DNA of 62,340 bases from Spirulina sp. SIO3F2 (GCA_010672165.1 JAAHHN010000009.1:1-62340), one strand, 5' to 3'. Counted from the stretch's first letter, positions 37,036 to 48,391 are shown. A program made the numbers and translations. The notes: generated by a model not told the origin, from the letters alone.

Positions 37036-37404
37036 TTATTCATCTTCATCACCGCCCACGAGTTCAATGATCGCCATCTCGGCATTGTCCCCACGACGGC
37101 GCACAGTGCGAATGATCCGAGTGTAGCCCCCTTTGCGGTCACCATAACGATCATTTACGTTGGCAAAGAGGCTATGCACTAAGTCTTTTTTGTACATATA
37201 ACCCAAGGCTCGACGGCGGGCAGCTAGAGTTCCCTCTTTAGCCAGGGTAATCATTCGCTCAGCTTCCGAACGAACCGCTTTGGCCCGGGCTTTGGTGGTT
37301 TTAACTTGACCGTTTTCAATAAGTTGGGTCGTCAGCGCCCGGAGCATCGCTTTACGCTGATCTGCGGGGCGGCCGAGTTGCGGAACACGACACCGATGGC
37401 GCAT
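37036..37404 (-). CDS. rplQ: Ribosomal protein bL17
   Basis: 122 aa, starting [20 protein letters not shown]. Follows rpoA, as in the alpha operon. Confidence 0.97.
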   Translation of the reverse strand: MRHRCRVPQLGRPADQRKAMLRALTTQLIENGQVKTTKARAKAVRSEAERMITLAKEGTLAARRRALGYMYKKDLVHSLFANVNDRYGDRKGGYTRIIRTVRRRGDNAEMAIIELVGGDEDE

Positions 37405-37499
37405 GGATTTTAGTCTCCTTCAAATGGGGTGGATGGTTACATAAAAAAGCAAGATTTTGACAGGGCGGCAAAAATCTTGCGGGGGAGGGAGCGATCGCC

Positions 37500-38441
37500 T
37501 TAAGCTTTCGCTTTTTCTTGCGGTAGGGTAATCCCGAGCCGCTGTTGCAGAGCATCAATCACTTCTTCAGCGGATTTCTGACCGAAGTTTTTGATTTCAA
37601 GCAAGTCTTCCTGAGAGTAGTCGAGCAAGTCGGCGACAGTATTAATTTGTGCCCGTTTGAGACAGTTGTAAGCTCGTACTGAAAGTTGAAGTTCTTCGAT
37701 GGGGATTTGGCTGGTGGGATCTTCGTCCTCAGGCTGATCCTCCTGAATCGCCTCTAAGGTAAGGTCTTTGAGGGGATTAAATAAATCAACAATGATACTG
37801 GAGGCTTGGGATAGGGCTTCTTCTGGTTTAATACTCCCATTTGTCCAGATATCCATAACCAAGCGATCGCGGGCCATTGCGCCATCAACGAGCGCTTCTT
37901 CAACGGTATAGTTGACTTTAATGACTGGCATAAAGATGGCGTCGATTTGCATAAAGTCAACTGCGGCCACATCATCTCGGGAGCGGTCGATGGCATGGTA
38001 GCCTTTACCCCGCTCAACGCGAAACTCCATTTCTAAGCGTGCCCCATCTGAGAGAGTGGCAACATATTGATTTTTGTCAATGACATTGACCTCAGATGGC
38101 AAATCAAACTGACCCGCAACTACTGTTGCAGGTCCTGTGGCCACAAGACGGCCGATTTGAGGTGTCGCTGAAAAACTTTGAAAGACAATTTCTTTCATGC
38201 TGAGTAGAATTTCTAGCACGTCTTCCCGGACGCCAGGAATGGTTGCAAACTCATGGCTTGCACCAGCAATTCTAACTGCTGTCACTGCTGCCCCTTCAAG
38301 ATTGGCCAGCAGCACGCGACGCAGGGCATTACCAACTGTTGTTCCTTGACCTCGTTCTAGGGGCTCAAGTACAAAACGACTAAACTGATGTTGATTCTTG
38401 TTGGTCTTGGATTCGACACATTCAATCTGGAACTGTACCAC
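37500..38441 (-). CDS. rpoA: RNA polymerase alpha subunit
   Basis: Alpha dimerises to start RNA polymerase assembly and its C-terminal domain binds activators and UP elements. The 313 aa include an N-terminal domain (GNALRRVLLANLEGAAVTAV near 38-57) and a C-terminal domain (RAYNCLKRAQINTVADLLDYS, then LLEIKNFGQKSAEEV). NtcA sites in this window would act on this subunit. Confidence 0.98.
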   Translation of the reverse strand: MVQFQIECVESKTNKNQHQFSRFVLEPLERGQGTTVGNALRRVLLANLEGAAVTAVRIAGASHEFATIPGVREDVLEILLSMKEIVFQSFSATPQIGRLVATGPATVVAGQFDLPSEVNVIDKNQYVATLSDGARLEMEFRVERGKGYHAIDRSRDDVAAVDFMQIDAIFMPVIKVNYTVEEALVDGAMARDRLVMDIWTNGSIKPEEALSQASSIIVDLFNPLKDLTLEAIQEDQPEDEDPTSQIPIEELQLSVRAYNCLKRAQINTVADLLDYSQEDLLEIKNFGQKSAEEVIDALQQRLGITLPQEKAKA

Positions 38442-38493
38442 GCCTTAATCTTCTCCCTTTTCTTCTAGCTGGATGAATGGGGTGAGTTGCTCT

Positions 38494-38886
38494 CTATACG
38501 CGGCGGCGCTTGGGGGGACGACAACCATTGTGGGGGATCGGCGTCACATCGCGAATCAGAGTAATTTCTAGACCAGAGGCCTGTAACGCACGGATTGCGG
38601 TTTCCCGACCTGCCCCAGGGCCGCTCACCATTACTTCGAGCTGGCGCATACCTTGTTCCATTGCCCGACGGGCAGCACTATCGGCTGCGGTTTGAGCCGC
38701 AAAGGGTGTTCCTTTTTTTGCGCCTTTAAAACCACTGGAACCTGAAGATGCCCAAGAAATAACATCACCTTTAGTATCAGAAATGGTGACAATCGTGTTA
38801 TTGAAAGTGGAGGTAATGTGGGCAATGCCATTGGGTACATTCCGCTTTTGTTTGCGGGAACTCCCTTTTTTGGTGGGTCGTGCCAT
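38494..38886 (-). CDS. rpsK: Ribosomal protein uS11
   Basis: 130 aa, with [19 protein letters not shown] and the basic C-terminus [10 protein letters not shown]. Lies between rpsM and rpoA; no rpsD (uS4) gene sits here, unlike in E. coli. Confidence 0.98.
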   Translation of the reverse strand: MARPTKKGSSRKQKRNVPNGIAHITSTFNNTIVTISDTKGDVISWASSGSSGFKGAKKGTPFAAQTAADSAARRAMEQGMRQLEVMVSGPGAGRETAIRALQASGLEITLIRDVTPIPHNGCRPPKRRRV

Positions 38887-39061
38887 AGGTATAGGTTGGT
38901 TAGATCAGGATTGACGAATAAGAGCGTAGGATTGGGAATTGCTTAGGGCACAGGGTGTCTATCTGTTTTTGACTGTGGCTTTGAGACAGTATATTGAGTT
39001 AGCCTACAGCAGACAGAACATCTGGGGGAATAATGGCCTAGATAAACTCTCAGGAGGAAAA

Positions 39062-39442
39062 TCACTTCTTGCCGGCTTTTTTCTTGCCTGCAATCGCAAT
39101 TCGGCGTCCTCTGCGGGTGCGGGCGTTGGTGCGGGTGCGTTGACCCCGCACGGGCAAACCCTGGCGATGACGACGGCCGCGATAGCAACCAATATCAACC
39201 AGGCGTTTGATATTCATTGATTCCCAACGCCGTAAGTCCCCTTCTACTTGGAAGCTAGACTCAATGAAAGAGCGTAAGGCAACAATTTGCTCGTCGGTCA
39301 AATCCTTAACACGGATGTCGGGGTCAACCCCCGTCTCAGCTAGGACTTTCTGCGATCGCGCCAAACCAATGCCATAGACATAGGTTAGGCCAATCTCAAC
39401 ACGTTTATCTCGGGGAAGGTCTACACCGGCAATGCGTGCCAC
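39062..39442 (-). CDS. rpsM: Ribosomal protein uS13
   Basis: 126 aa, starting [21 protein letters not shown] and ending in a basic tail ([14 protein letters not shown]) that contacts tRNA and uL5. A gap of 175 bp separates it from rpsK. Confidence 0.98.
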   Translation of the reverse strand: MARIAGVDLPRDKRVEIGLTYVYGIGLARSQKVLAETGVDPDIRVKDLTDEQIVALRSFIESSFQVEGDLRRWESMNIKRLVDIGCYRGRRHRQGLPVRGQRTRTNARTRRGRRIAIAGKKKAGKK

Positions 39443-39552
39443 GTTCTCAAGGTCTCCTTAATCAGGCAATATCGATAATCAGAAAATGAAGTTGTCTAAG
39501 CTAGGGCGCAAAGACATAGCTTAAAAAGCAGTAATCATAACTGCTTTCCAGA

Positions 39553-39666
39553 CTAGCCCTGACGCTGTTTGTGTTTAGGGTTGGTGCAAATCACCATGAC
39601 ACGGCCGCGACGGCGAATGACACGGCACTTATCACACATTTTTTTGACAGAGGCTCGAACTTTCAT
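39553..39666 (-). CDS. rpmJ: Ribosomal protein bL36
   Basis: A 37-aa protein reading [20 protein letters not shown], then [17 protein letters not shown]. The CxxC, C and H that bind zinc are all present. It lies between infA and rpsM, its usual place. Confidence 0.96.
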   Translation of the reverse strand: MKVRASVKKMCDKCRVIRRRGRVMVICTNPKHKQRQG

Positions 39667-39761
39667 AGGTTTGAATTAGGGCTTCGCACTCGCAAGCTCT
39701 TAATTTTAGCAAAGCAAAAGATATAAAGCAATTAATTTTTTGTTATAGATAAGGGTGTCCC

Positions 39762-39986
39762 TTATTTCTTGCGCAGACGGTAAGTGATACGGCCTTTGGT
39801 CAAATCGTAGGGGGTTAGTTCAACCTTGACGCGATCACCAGGCAGAATCTTGATATAGTTCCGTCGAATTTTGCCAGAAATATGGGCAAGCACGTTAAAA
39901 CCATTGTCGAGGTCAACGCGAAACATCGCATTGGGTAACGACTCTGTTACCGTGCCTTCCATTTCAATTAGATCTTGTTTAGACAA
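39762..39986 (-). CDS. infA: Translation initiation factor IF-1
   Basis: IF-1 blocks the A site during initiation. The 74 aa begin [20 protein letters not shown] and end [11 protein letters not shown]-like ([11 protein letters not shown]), an OB fold. Located between adk and rpmJ. A gap of 154 bp before it could hold a promoter. Confidence 0.97.
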
Positions 39987-40140
39987 AAGAATAGTCCTCG
40001 CTCAAAAAAACACACTGTTGGAGTAAAAAATGGGGGGGGTACATATCAAGATGGAAATTATTGTTCAGTACTTGGATAAAAATTCTTAACGTCTTGGCAA
40101 CTAACAGATTGAGTAACGCCCATTTAAGCTACATAGCAAT

Positions 40141-40695
40141 TCACACTGAAATGACAGCATCAATGGCTTGAGCGACTTCTTCAGGTGAGCGATCGCCATC
40201 AATAGCATGCAAATTATGCTCCTGGTAAAAGTCAACAACAGGCGCTGTTTGTTCGTGATACACCGCTAAACGTCGCCGTATTGTTTTTTCTGTATCGTCT
40301 TTACGCTTACGCTGAAGCAAACGCTCAACTAAGACTACATCTGGAACCTCCAGGTTTAAAATGGTAATCGGTGTTTGCTGAAGCTCTGCCAAAAGCTGGT
40401 CGAGAAACGCTGCCTGAGCGACTGTCCGCGGGAAGCCGTCTAAGATCCACCCCTCAGTAGTATCTGGCTGTTGGATGCGCTCTCGCACCAGATCAATCAG
40501 CAGGTTGTCAGGAACAAGTTGGCCGCTGTCCATAAAGCTCTGGGCTTGTTGCCCCAATTCTGTTCCCTGAGCCACCGCTTCTCGCAAAATATCGCCCGTG
40601 GAAATATGGGGGATCTGGGCAGATTCAGCAAGCCTTTGGGCTTGGGTGCCTTTGCCAGCTCCCGGTGGACCAAAAAAGATTAACCGTTTGCTCAT
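40141..40695 (-). CDS. adk: Adenylate kinase
   Basis: It interconverts ATP + AMP and 2 ADP. P-loop GPPGAGKGTQ (9-18), then DGFPRTVAQA. The 184 aa are the short form: the LID (LLQRKRKDDTEKTIRRRL) has no zinc-finger insert. One base separates it from the secY stop. Confidence 0.97.
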   Translation of the reverse strand: MSKRLIFFGPPGAGKGTQAQRLAESAQIPHISTGDILREAVAQGTELGQQAQSFMDSGQLVPDNLLIDLVRERIQQPDTTEGWILDGFPRTVAQAAFLDQLLAELQQTPITILNLEVPDVVLVERLLQRKRKDDTEKTIRRRLAVYHEQTAPVVDFYQEHNLHAIDGDRSPEEVAQAIDAVISV

Positions 40696-40696
40696 C

Positions 40697-42031
40697 TTAC
40701 TTTTTCACCATGCCTTCATAGCGTTGAGAGATTACATAGGTTTGAATCTGTTTAGCCGTGTCAATTGCTACTCCAACCAAAATCAGCAGAGAAGTTGCGC
40801 CTAAACCTCGCAAGGTCTGAATTCCTAGCGCACTCTCAACAGCTGCGGGCACAGTGGCTACCACGCTCAAGAACGCTGCACCCAAGAACGTTAAGCGGTT
40901 GATCACTTTCTCTAAATACTCACTGGTGGCCTTACCTGGACGAATGCCTGGAATACTTGACCCCATCTTCTTGAGGTTTTGAGACATATCCACAGGATTA
41001 ACAATCAAGGAGGAATAGAAATAACTAAAGAATAAAATCAAGGAGAAAAAGACTAAAACATAGATCCAGGGCGTGGAACTATCCATCCGAATCGCATTCG
41101 AGACTGGGACTAAAACCTGATGTAACTGACCCACAAAACCCTCTCGGCCCTGAGTGAATTGGGCCAGAGAAGCGGGTAAAAAGAGTACAGCTGAAGCGAA
41201 AATGATCGGCATCACACCGCCCTGGTTGAGACGTAGGGGCAAATAGTTTGTGCGCTCCCGATAGAGCCGTTTACCCACCTGGCGACGAGCTGAAATAATT
41301 GGAATACGACGTGTACCTTCTTGAACAAAAACAATACCGACGATCATTAACAGGAATGATAAGAGTAAAATAACTGAGCCCGCGATCGCATCGCGCCCAC
41401 CCTGTTGGGCAAACTCAACAGTATTTCCTAGAATTGTGGGGAGCACCGCTACAATATTGACGAAAATCAGTAATGATGCCCCGTTGCCGATACCCCGCTC
41501 AGTAATCAGTTCTGAAAGCCACATCACGAACATCGAGCCTGCGGTAAAAGCAAGCACCGTCTCTGCAAAGAAAATCGGCCCCGGATTGTCCGCATAGGAC
41601 TGAATCCAGGTGGTGAGCATCGTACTTTGGAGAGCTGACCAAACCAAGGCGACATAACGAGTAATTTGCGAGATTTTGCGTCGTCCCGCCTCCCCTTCAT
41701 TCTTTTGCAAATTCTCCAGCGACGGCAGGGCAGCCGTCAGGAGTTGCATAATGATAGAGGCGTTGATGTAGGGCAAAATCCCGAGGGCGAAAATCCCCAG
41801 AACCGAGATGCCACCTCCGGAGAAAACATCCAAAAAACCAATGAGGGGAGTATTGGCAATCTCAGCTTGGAAACGTCCCAAATCAACACCAGGAACAGGA
41901 ATATAAACCCCTAGTCGCACGAGAATTAGCAGACCAACGGTGACCAAGAGTCGGCCTCGTAGACCGGCCGCTTGGGCCATTTGAGCAAAGGTTTCTTGGG
42001 CAGTAGGCGTTTTATCTCGGCTGACGACCAT
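40697..42031 (-). CDS. secY: Protein translocase subunit SecY
   Basis: The channel protein of Sec export, in plasma and thylakoid membranes. 444 aa with ten TM helices; plug region GGGISVLGIFALGILPYINASII and the basic cytosolic loop REGTRRIPI-type (QEGTRRIPIISARRQVG). Lies between rplO and adk as in the spc operon. Confidence 0.98.
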   Translation of the reverse strand: MVVSRDKTPTAQETFAQMAQAAGLRGRLLVTVGLLILVRLGVYIPVPGVDLGRFQAEIANTPLIGFLDVFSGGGISVLGIFALGILPYINASIIMQLLTAALPSLENLQKNEGEAGRRKISQITRYVALVWSALQSTMLTTWIQSYADNPGPIFFAETVLAFTAGSMFVMWLSELITERGIGNGASLLIFVNIVAVLPTILGNTVEFAQQGGRDAIAGSVILLLSFLLMIVGIVFVQEGTRRIPIISARRQVGKRLYRERTNYLPLRLNQGGVMPIIFASAVLFLPASLAQFTQGREGFVGQLHQVLVPVSNAIRMDSSTPWIYVLVFFSLILFFSYFYSSLIVNPVDMSQNLKKMGSSIPGIRPGKATSEYLEKVINRLTFLGAAFLSVVATVPAAVESALGIQTLRGLGATSLLILVGVAIDTAKQIQTYVISQRYEGMVKK

Positions 42032-42126
42032 AAATGGTTGACCTCAATGAATCAGCTAGGTGATCTTCAATCTAACAGGTTCGGTTCAAGACACGATGAT
42101 GAATAACGACGGCACAGGACAAGTTG

Positions 42127-42570
42127 CTAAACAACCTCACAAGTGCCACCTGCGGCCTCGATCTTAGTTTTAGCATTGGCTGTAAATGCTGCCGCCTTCA
42201 CAGTCAAGGCAACAGCAACATCACCCTGTCCTAAAATCTTCAGCGGGCCGTCATTTGTGGTGACAATCCCCTGCTCCATCAAGCTCTCTAAAGTGACTTC
42301 AGTGCCCGCTGGCAACTCGGCTAAATTTTTGAGATTGATGATCGTGAAGAACTTAGGGTTGATAACCGTGAAATGCTTCAATTTAGGAACACGGCGGTAG
42401 AGGGGCATTTGACCCCCTTCAAATCCAGGCTTGGTTCCTGTTCCTGAACGGGACTTTTGGCCGCGCATACCAAAGCCACAGCTTGCGCCTTGGCCGGCCG
42501 CAATGCCACGACCAACACGTCGGCGACGACGTTTAGAACCAGGCTGGGGACGGAGCTCCTCAACTTTCAT
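42127..42570 (-). CDS. rplO: Ribosomal protein uL15
   Basis: 147 aa, with a Gly/Arg-rich N-terminus ([20 protein letters not shown]) that reaches into the subunit core. No rpmD (uL30) gene lies between rpsE and rplO, as is usual in cyanobacteria. Confidence 0.97.
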   Translation of the reverse strand: MKVEELRPQPGSKRRRRRVGRGIAAGQGASCGFGMRGQKSRSGTGTKPGFEGGQMPLYRRVPKLKHFTVINPKFFTIINLKNLAELPAGTEVTLESLMEQGIVTTNDGPLKILGQGDVAVALTVKAAAFTANAKTKIEAAGGTCEVV

Positions 42571-42625
42571 GATGATTGATCAAAATAGAATAGATAAATT
42601 GATGAATAGCCTAAATAGGCTCGGT

Positions 42626-43168
42626 TTAAGCGTAAAGGGATTCAATCGGGACATCACGCTCTTTTGCCACCTCACGCAGGGTACGAAGACTCTCTAGCGC
42701 ATCAACAGTCGCCCGGGCATTATTGAGGGGGCTTGTGGAGCCCAGTTGCTTAGCTAAGATGTTCTTAACACCCGCAAGCTCCAGCACTGTACGCACAGCT
42801 CCTCCAGCAATTACCCCTGTACCAGGAGCAGCTGGACGCATCATTACCCGCGCCCCCCCAGCATTTCCAAGAGTCGGATGGGGGATTGAGTTAGCTTTGT
42901 TGAGAGGAACTGTGATCATTTGCTTCTTGCCATCAGCAACACCTTTACGCACCGCCCCAATCACATCAGCAGCTTTGCCGACACCAACGCCCACCTTGCC
43001 TTGTTCATCACCAATAACGACGATCGCCCGGAAGCTAAGTTTTTTGCCCCCTTTGACCACCTTACTCACCCGGCGAATCTGAACCACCCGTTCTTGGAAG
43101 GCCTCTTCCTTCTTGGCACGGTTGCCCTTCTTCTTTTTCTTGTTGTTGTTTTCTTTGTCTTTTGCCAT
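42626..43168 (-). CDS. rpsE: Ribosomal protein uS5
   Basis: 180 aa from ATG 43168 ([14 protein letters not shown]), preferred over a longer frame from 43195 because the added residues lack homology. The core has [21 protein letters not shown]. The first 20 residues are almost all Lys and Asn. Confidence 0.96.
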   Translation of the reverse strand: MAKDKENNNKKKKKGNRAKKEEAFQERVVQIRRVSKVVKGGKKLSFRAIVVIGDEQGKVGVGVGKAADVIGAVRKGVADGKKQMITVPLNKANSIPHPTLGNAGGARVMMRPAAPGTGVIAGGAVRTVLELAGVKNILAKQLGSTSPLNNARATVDALESLRTLREVAKERDVPIESLYA

Positions 43169-43215
43169 GAGTTTGAGCCTTGCGGCAGTAACCAATGATT
43201 TAACTAATCCAATGC

Positions 43216-43578
43216 CTAGAAATCCAAACCCGCTTCCCGGGCTGCATCAGCCAAGGCTTTTACTCGGCCATGATAGAGGTTGCCACCACGATCGAAAACG
43301 ACTTTCTGAATCCCCTTAGCAATCGCCCGTTCGGCAACGAGTTTACCAACGAAGGAGGATGCCTCACAGGTTGACCCTGATTTGAGCCCGGTTTTTAAGT
43401 CTTTGTCCAAGGTGGAAGCCGCAGCCAAAGTATGTTGTGCCGCATCGTTGATCACCTGGGCATAGATATGATTGTTGGAGCGAAAGACCGCTAACCGGGG
43501 GCGATCGGCGGTGCCATTCACCCGCTTGCGAATGCGGCGATGGCGCTTTTGCAACTGAGTTCGACGATTTGTAGCCAT
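43216..43578 (-). CDS. rplR: Ribosomal protein uL18
   Basis: 120 aa, binds 5S r[21 protein letters not shown] and [25 protein letters not shown] are diagnostic. Confidence 0.97.
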   Translation of the reverse strand: MATNRRTQLQKRHRRIRKRVNGTADRPRLAVFRSNNHIYAQVINDAAQHTLAAASTLDKDLKTGLKSGSTCEASSFVGKLVAERAIAKGIQKVVFDRGGNLYHGRVKALADAAREAGLDF

Positions 43579-43596
43579 GATCTCTGCGTTCTCTGC

Positions 43597-44142
43597 TTAT
43601 TTCTTACCCGCTTTACCGGCTTTCCGTTGAATAAATTCACCTTTGTAGCGAATGCCTTTACCTTTGTAGACCTCTGGTGGGCGGACAGCGCGAATCCGAG
43701 CTGCGGTATTACCCACTTCCTCTTTGCTAATCCCCGTAACCGCGATTTCATTGGTCTTCTTGTCAACAATGGCAAACTCTATGCCGTCGGGCGGCTCAAT
43801 TTCCACCGGATGGCTATAGCCCACATTGAGAACCAGGGTTTTGCCCTGCACTTGGGCCCGATAGCCAACCCCCTGGATTTGCAGACGCTTCTCGTAGCCT
43901 TTAGAGACGCCTTCAACCATATTGGCAACGAGTGTCCGCGCTAAACCATGACGCTCTCGGGCTGGACGGGAGTCATCTTGGCGAATGACTTGAATCGCAT
44001 TGCCTTCTTGGGTAACCTGAACCAACTCCGGTAAGATGCGCTCCAAATCACCTTTGGGGCCCTTAACGGCAATGTGCTGACCATCGATTTTGATTGAGAC
44101 CTTGCCGGGAATCTCAATTGGGCGTTTCCCAATCCGCGACAT
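43597..44142 (-). CDS. rplF: Ribosomal protein uL6
   Basis: 181 aa, starting [15 protein letters not shown] and ending [18 protein letters not shown] plus a Lys-rich tail. Confidence 0.97.
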   Translation of the reverse strand: MSRIGKRPIEIPGKVSIKIDGQHIAVKGPKGDLERILPELVQVTQEGNAIQVIRQDDSRPARERHGLARTLVANMVEGVSKGYEKRLQIQGVGYRAQVQGKTLVLNVGYSHPVEIEPPDGIEFAIVDKKTNEIAVTGISKEEVGNTAARIRAVRPPEVYKGKGIRYKGEFIQRKAGKAGKK

Positions 44143-44210
44143 GGTGATTTACCTCCTAGCTTTCAATAACAAGTGATGATGCCTGCGTCGGCATCGTTCA
44201 TTCGCCCTGC

Positions 44211-44612
44211 TTACCAAACGTAGCAGAGGACTTCTCCACCGATGCCTTGGCGGCGGGCATCGCGGTCGGTCATGATGCCATGGGAGGTGGAAATAATTGC
44301 AATGCCAATGCCACCCAAGACCCGAGGCAGTTCCTTGCGGTTTTTGTAGACCCGCAAACCGGGCTTACTGACTCGCTTCAAGGTGCTAATAATGGGCTGG
44401 CGATTCCGGCCCTTATACTTGAGGGCCAGAGCCAATTCTTTTTTGACTCCTTCACCCACTTCTTCATAGTCCGCGATGAAGCCTTCGGCTTTGAGCACGC
44501 GGGCAATGTCTCGAGTCATGCGGGTCGAGGGCACATGTGTGACTGCATGCCTCACCGCGCCTGCATTCCGAATGCGGGTGAGCATGTCCGAAATAGTATC
44601 GTTGGCCGCCAT
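44211..44612 (-). CDS. rpsH: Ribosomal protein uS8
   Basis: 133 aa with the C-terminal [20 protein letters not shown] block that binds 16S rRNA helix 21. No rpsN (uS14) gene lies between rplE and rpsH here; rpsN is at 58891. Confidence 0.97.
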   Translation of the reverse strand: MAANDTISDMLTRIRNAGAVRHAVTHVPSTRMTRDIARVLKAEGFIADYEEVGEGVKKELALALKYKGRNRQPIISTLKRVSKPGLRVYKNRKELPRVLGGIGIAIISTSHGIMTDRDARRQGIGGEVLCYVW

Positions 44613-44647
44613 AAGCGTCGGTTGTCCTCCTTCGTAACGGAACGTAA

Positions 44648-45190
44648 TTAGGTACGGAATGGCATTCCCATGTGTTTGAGCAGAGCTCGCCCTTCTTCAT
44701 CAGTCTGGGCAGTGGTGATGATGGCGATATCCATGCCTCGAATTTGTTCAATGCTGTCGTATTGAATTTCTGGGAAGATCAACTGCTCACGAACTCCCAG
44801 ATTGTAGTTGCCTCGACCATCGAAGCTTTTGGGGCTAATGCCACGAAAGTCTCGAATGCGCGGCAGGGCAAGGTTGATCAGACGGTCTAGGAAGGAATAC
44901 ATGCGCTCCGAGCGCAGGGTGACCATGACCCCTACAGGCATGCCTTGACGGATTTTGAATCCTGCGATCGCTTTCTTGGCGCGAGTCACCACTGGTCGCT
45001 GACCCGTAATCACAGAGAGTTCTCGGATACTCGCTTCTAAAGCCTTCGCATTCTGGGATGCTTCTCCCAAACCCCGGTTGACGGTCACCTTGGTGACTTT
45101 GGGGATTTGATGAACATTAGCATAATTAAACTCTTCTTTGAGTTTGGGGACGATCGTCTCTTGATAGAGCGTCTTTAGACGTTGAACCAT
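44648..45190 (-). CDS. rplE: Ribosomal protein uL5
   Basis: 180 aa, 5S rRNA binder and B1b bridge partner of uS13. Segments [20 protein letters not shown] and [13 protein letters not shown] are typical. Confidence 0.97.
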   Translation of the reverse strand: MVQRLKTLYQETIVPKLKEEFNYANVHQIPKVTKVTVNRGLGEASQNAKALEASIRELSVITGQRPVVTRAKKAIAGFKIRQGMPVGVMVTLRSERMYSFLDRLINLALPRIRDFRGISPKSFDGRGNYNLGVREQLIFPEIQYDSIEQIRGMDIAIITTAQTDEEGRALLKHMGMPFRT

Positions 45191-45255
45191 AATGTGTTTC
45201 CTATTGCGAATCTTGTCCTGGGCGGGGTCAGAACCATAGGGTTAAGGATACGGGG

Positions 45256-45603
45256 TTAATCAATGATTTCTCCCGTTTTTTTGAGTTGGCGCACTTTCCG
45301 GCCATCATCATTGATGATGTAACTCGCACGACTAGCCACTTTCTCCTTGGTGGAGTAGAGCATGACGTTTGAACTATGAATGGGGGCTTCAAAGGTCTCG
45401 ATCCGGCCGGATTCCCCTTCTTGTTGAGGCTTGACATGCTTGGTACGCACATTCACCCCTTTAACAACCACCTTGCTCAGCTTGGGGAGTGCCCGCACGA
45501 TTTCACCCACTTTGCCCTTGTCATGACCAGAGATCACTTGAACCGTATCTCCTTGCTTAACATGCATTCGATGGGCTTTGGGTGTCTGTTTGTTTTTCGC
45601 CAT
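45256..45603 (-). CDS. rplX: Ribosomal protein uL24
   Basis: 115 aa with the KOW motif [19 protein letters not shown] (about 17-35). It starts directly after the rplN stop (no gap). Confidence 0.97.
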   Translation of the reverse strand: MAKNKQTPKAHRMHVKQGDTVQVISGHDKGKVGEIVRALPKLSKVVVKGVNVRTKHVKPQQEGESGRIETFEAPIHSSNVMLYSTKEKVASRASYIINDDGRKVRQLKKTGEIID

Positions 45604-45972
45604 TTAGATCACCTCTGGTGCCAGGGAAACAATTTTCGTGAAGTTGCGATCGCGTAACTCGCGTGCCACCGGGCCAAAGACCCGTGTGCCTCGGGGATTC
45701 CCTTCGGCGTTGATAATGACAGCAGCATTATCATCAAAACGAATGCTCATGCCGCTTTTACGCCGCAGAGAATGCTTCGTACGGACGATAACTGCACGTA
45801 CTACATCGGATTTCTTGACGGCTTGGTTGGGAATGGCTTCCTTAACCACCGCAATGATTTGATCGCCAATACCACCGTAGGTGGTGTTGCCCGTACCGAG
45901 CACCCGCAAACACATGAGCTTGCGTGCCCCGCTGTTATCGGCCACATTCAGATAGCTTTGCTGTTGAATCAT
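45604..45972 (-). CDS. rplN: Ribosomal protein uL14
   Basis: 122 aa, starting [20 protein letters not shown] and ending [20 protein letters not shown]. Confidence 0.98.
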   Translation of the reverse strand: MIQQQSYLNVADNSGARKLMCLRVLGTGNTTYGGIGDQIIAVVKEAIPNQAVKKSDVVRAVIVRTKHSLRRKSGMSIRFDDNAAVIINAEGNPRGTRVFGPVARELRDRNFTKIVSLAPEVI

Positions 45973-46009
45973 AATGAGAATTCCAGATCAGTCAATGGAC
46001 AAATAAACC

Positions 46010-46258
46010 TTAGGTACGAGCCGCTTCTAGAATCTCCGCGATCGTCCAACGCTTGGTTTTGCTTAAAGGACGGCTCTCCCGAATGCGAACGCGATCGCCC
46101 TCGTTGCAGGTGTTCTCAGCGTCATGGGCTTTGTATTTCTTCGTCTTGACGACAATCTTGCCGTATTTAGGGTGGGGAGAACGGTTTTCCACTGCCACCA
46201 CTGCGGTTTTGTCCATTTTGTTGCTGACCACAATGCCAACCCGCTCTTTAACTGCCAT
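46010..46258 (-). CDS. rpsQ: Ribosomal protein uS17
   Basis: 82 aa, OB fold, with [17 protein letters not shown] and [16 protein letters not shown]. Confidence 0.97.
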   Translation of the reverse strand: MAVKERVGIVVSNKMDKTAVVAVENRSPHPKYGKIVVKTKKYKAHDAENTCNEGDRVRIRESRPLSKTKRWTIAEILEAART

Positions 46259-46261
46259 GAT

Positions 46262-46543
46262 TTACTCTTCCTCTGGGGGTGTACTCTCTTGCTCTGATAG
46301 GGATTCAGGGTCAGGTGCTGGGGAATCAGCGGCTGTCCCCTCTGCTGCTAGCTCACGTTCTCGCTCCACGGTCAGCAACTGGGCAACCCAATGGCGAATA
46401 TGCTTGAATTCATGGGTTTTCTCAAGTTGTCGGGTTGCTTTTTGTAGCCGTAGCTCAAATAGTTTCTTCTTAGCATTGAGGATTTCTGCTGCAAGTTCCT
46501 CATCGTTGAGTTTGCGGGCATCGGCAACTTTCGGTAATGCCAT
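46262..46543 (-). CDS. rpmC: Ribosomal protein uL29 with acidic C-terminal tail
   Basis: 93 aa from ATG 46543 (MALPKVADARKLND). The core helices end near residue 66. The remaining about 27 residues are Pro, Glu, Ser and Asp rich (ending STPPEEE) and are not part of the usual 60-70-aa protein. The frame opens further upstream into rplP, but that part is a shadow. Confidence 0.94.
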   Translation of the reverse strand: MALPKVADARKLNDEELAAEILNAKKKLFELRLQKATRQLEKTHEFKHIRHWVAQLLTVERERELAAEGTAADSPAPDPESLSEQESTPPEEE

Positions 46544-46547
46544 AATG

Positions 46548-46967
46548 CTATTCCTCCTCCTTACGACGCACCAAAAACTTGGTCTTAATGGGTAACTTCT
46601 GGGCTGCAAGTCGCATCGCTTCGCGGGCAATCTCTTCCGAGACGCCTTCCATTTCAAACATAATGCGACCGGGCTTAACCACTGCAACCCAAAATTCTGG
46701 GTTTCCTTTACCTGACCCCATCCGGGTTTCAGCAGGCCGCATGGTCACAGGCTTGTCGGGGAAAACTCGAATCCAAATTTTGCCACCCCGGCGCACATAA
46801 CGGGTCATCGCTCGTCGGGCAGCCTCAATCTGGCGAGAAGTAATCCAAGAGCATTCAGTGGCTTGGAGGGCAAAATCACCAAAATTGAAGGTGGTGCCTC
46901 CCTTGGCCATACCGCGCATTCGACCACGGTGCTGCTTACGAAATTTTGTTCTTCTGGGACTTAACAT
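46548..46967 (-). CDS. rplP: Ribosomal protein uL16
   Basis: 139 aa, starting [36 protein letters not shown] and [11 protein letters not shown]-type residues are the conserved tRNA-near loop. Confidence 0.98.
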   Translation of the reverse strand: MLSPRRTKFRKQHRGRMRGMAKGGTTFNFGDFALQATECSWITSRQIEAARRAMTRYVRRGGKIWIRVFPDKPVTMRPAETRMGSGKGNPEFWVAVVKPGRIMFEMEGVSEEIAREAMRLAAQKLPIKTKFLVRRKEEE

Positions 46968-47003
46968 GATTAATTACTTTCCAATGGGCATCCAATCTTG
47001 TCT

Positions 47004-47723
47004 CTACTCAGAGCGGTCTTCAAACTGTTGACGACGGCGCTGACGGCGCTGGGGTTGAGCAGGCGCTGCAGTAGCGAGCTCCTCTTGACCGGGGAGAATT
47101 TCGCCCTTGAAGACCCAGATCTTAATGCCCAAAATACCGTAGATCGTTTGTGCTGTGCGGTAGGCGTAGTCCACATCTGCTCGGAGCGTATGCAGGGGAA
47201 CCCGTCCTTCTCGAGTCCATTCTGTGCGGGCAATTTCTGCCCCATTCAGGCGACCACTGATTTGCACCTTGATCCCCTGTACCTCAGCTCGCTGAGCCCG
47301 CTGGATCGCCTGGCGCACCACTCGGCGGAATGAAACCCGTCGCTCCAACTGCTGAGCAATATATTCCGCAATCAACACCGCATCAGCGTCAACCCGCGCA
47401 ACCTCAATCACGTTGACGCGGATCTGTCGCCCACCGCCTAAAAAGTTCTGGAGTCCGGTGCGGAGGGATTCAATCCCACTGCCACCTCGACCCACAACCA
47501 CACCCGGCCGAGCGGTATGAATTTCCAGATCAACTTGTTCAGCCTTGCGCTCAATCCGCACGTCGGAGATACCCGCATTATTGAGGTTATCTTGAACATA
47601 TTGACGGATCTTATGATCTTCCTGGAGCAATTCTGGATAGCGCTTACGGGTGGCAAACCAGCGGGAGCGGTGCTCCCGAATCACGCCAAGCCGAAATCCA
47701 GTTGGATGTACTTTTTGTCCCAC
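47004..47723 (-). CDS. rpsC: Ribosomal protein uS3
   Basis: 239 aa at the mRNA entry site. The KH domain [15 protein letters not shown] is near 74-88. The last about 25 residues are Gln- and Arg-rich ([13 protein letters not shown]). Confidence 0.98.
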   Translation of the reverse strand: MGQKVHPTGFRLGVIREHRSRWFATRKRYPELLQEDHKIRQYVQDNLNNAGISDVRIERKAEQVDLEIHTARPGVVVGRGGSGIESLRTGLQNFLGGGRQIRVNVIEVARVDADAVLIAEYIAQQLERRVSFRRVVRQAIQRAQRAEVQGIKVQISGRLNGAEIARTEWTREGRVPLHTLRADVDYAYRTAQTIYGILGIKIWVFKGEILPGQEELATAAPAQPQRRQRRRQQFEDRSE

Positions 47724-47738
47724 GATTGTTTCCCCTGT

Positions 47739-48098
47739 TTACTCGTCGTCTTGTGGCGCCACAGCAATGGTGATATGGCAGGTTGGTTTGTGAATCTGAT
47801 AGGCGCGGCCCTGGGCACGGGGGCGATAGCGCTTAAGCTTTGGCCCCTGGTCAGCGTAAGCATTGCTGATGAATAATGCTGCTGGGTCATAGCCATTGTT
47901 GTGCTCGGCATTCGCCACTGCCGATCGCAATGTCTTGAGGATCGGCTCACAGGCGCGATAGGGCATAAATTCGAGCATGATCAGGGCTTCTCGATACGTC
48001 CGCCCTCGAATTTGATCCAACACCCGACGCACTTTTCGGGGTGACATGCGGATATATTTGGCGATCGCCTTAACTTCAATATCTTCGTATAGATTCAT
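47739..48098 (-). CDS. rplV: Ribosomal protein uL22
   Basis: 119 aa, with [19 protein letters not shown] and the exit-tunnel hairpin [18 protein letters not shown]. Confidence 0.98.
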   Translation of the reverse strand: MNLYEDIEVKAIAKYIRMSPRKVRRVLDQIRGRTYREALIMLEFMPYRACEPILKTLRSAVANAEHNNGYDPAALFISNAYADQGPKLKRYRPRAQGRAYQIHKPTCHITIAVAPQDDE

Positions 48099-48112
48099 GA
48101 TGAACTCCTCCC

Positions 48113-48391
48113 TTAGCGTCTGGCCTTTTTGTCACTCTTGGCATGCCCCCGGAAGGTGCGGGTCGGGGCAAATTCTCCCAGCTTATGTCCGACCATTTGC
48201 TCGTTGACATAAACCGGGATATGTTGACGACCGTTGTGAACTGCGATCGTATGACCCACCATATTGGGCAAGATAGTTGAAGCCCGTGACCAAGTTTTGA
48301 TCACTTTTTTCTCACCCTTGGCATTCATGTTTTCAACCTTGGTGAGGAGGCTGTCGGCAACAAAGGGGCCTTTTTTCAGAGAACGACTCAT
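48113..48391 (-). CDS. rpsS: Ribosomal protein uS19
   Basis: 92 aa, starting [20 protein letters not shown] and ending [13 protein letters not shown]. Confidence 0.98.
   Translation of the reverse strand: MSRSLKKGPFVADSLLTKVENMNAKGEKKVIKTWSRASTILPNMVGHTIAVHNGRQHIPVYVNEQMVGHKLGEFAPTRTFRGHAKSDKKARR

Noticed and set aside
38939-39220. Plus-strand ORF antisense to rpsM
   Set aside because: It is the complement of a certain ribosomal gene and has no independent support.
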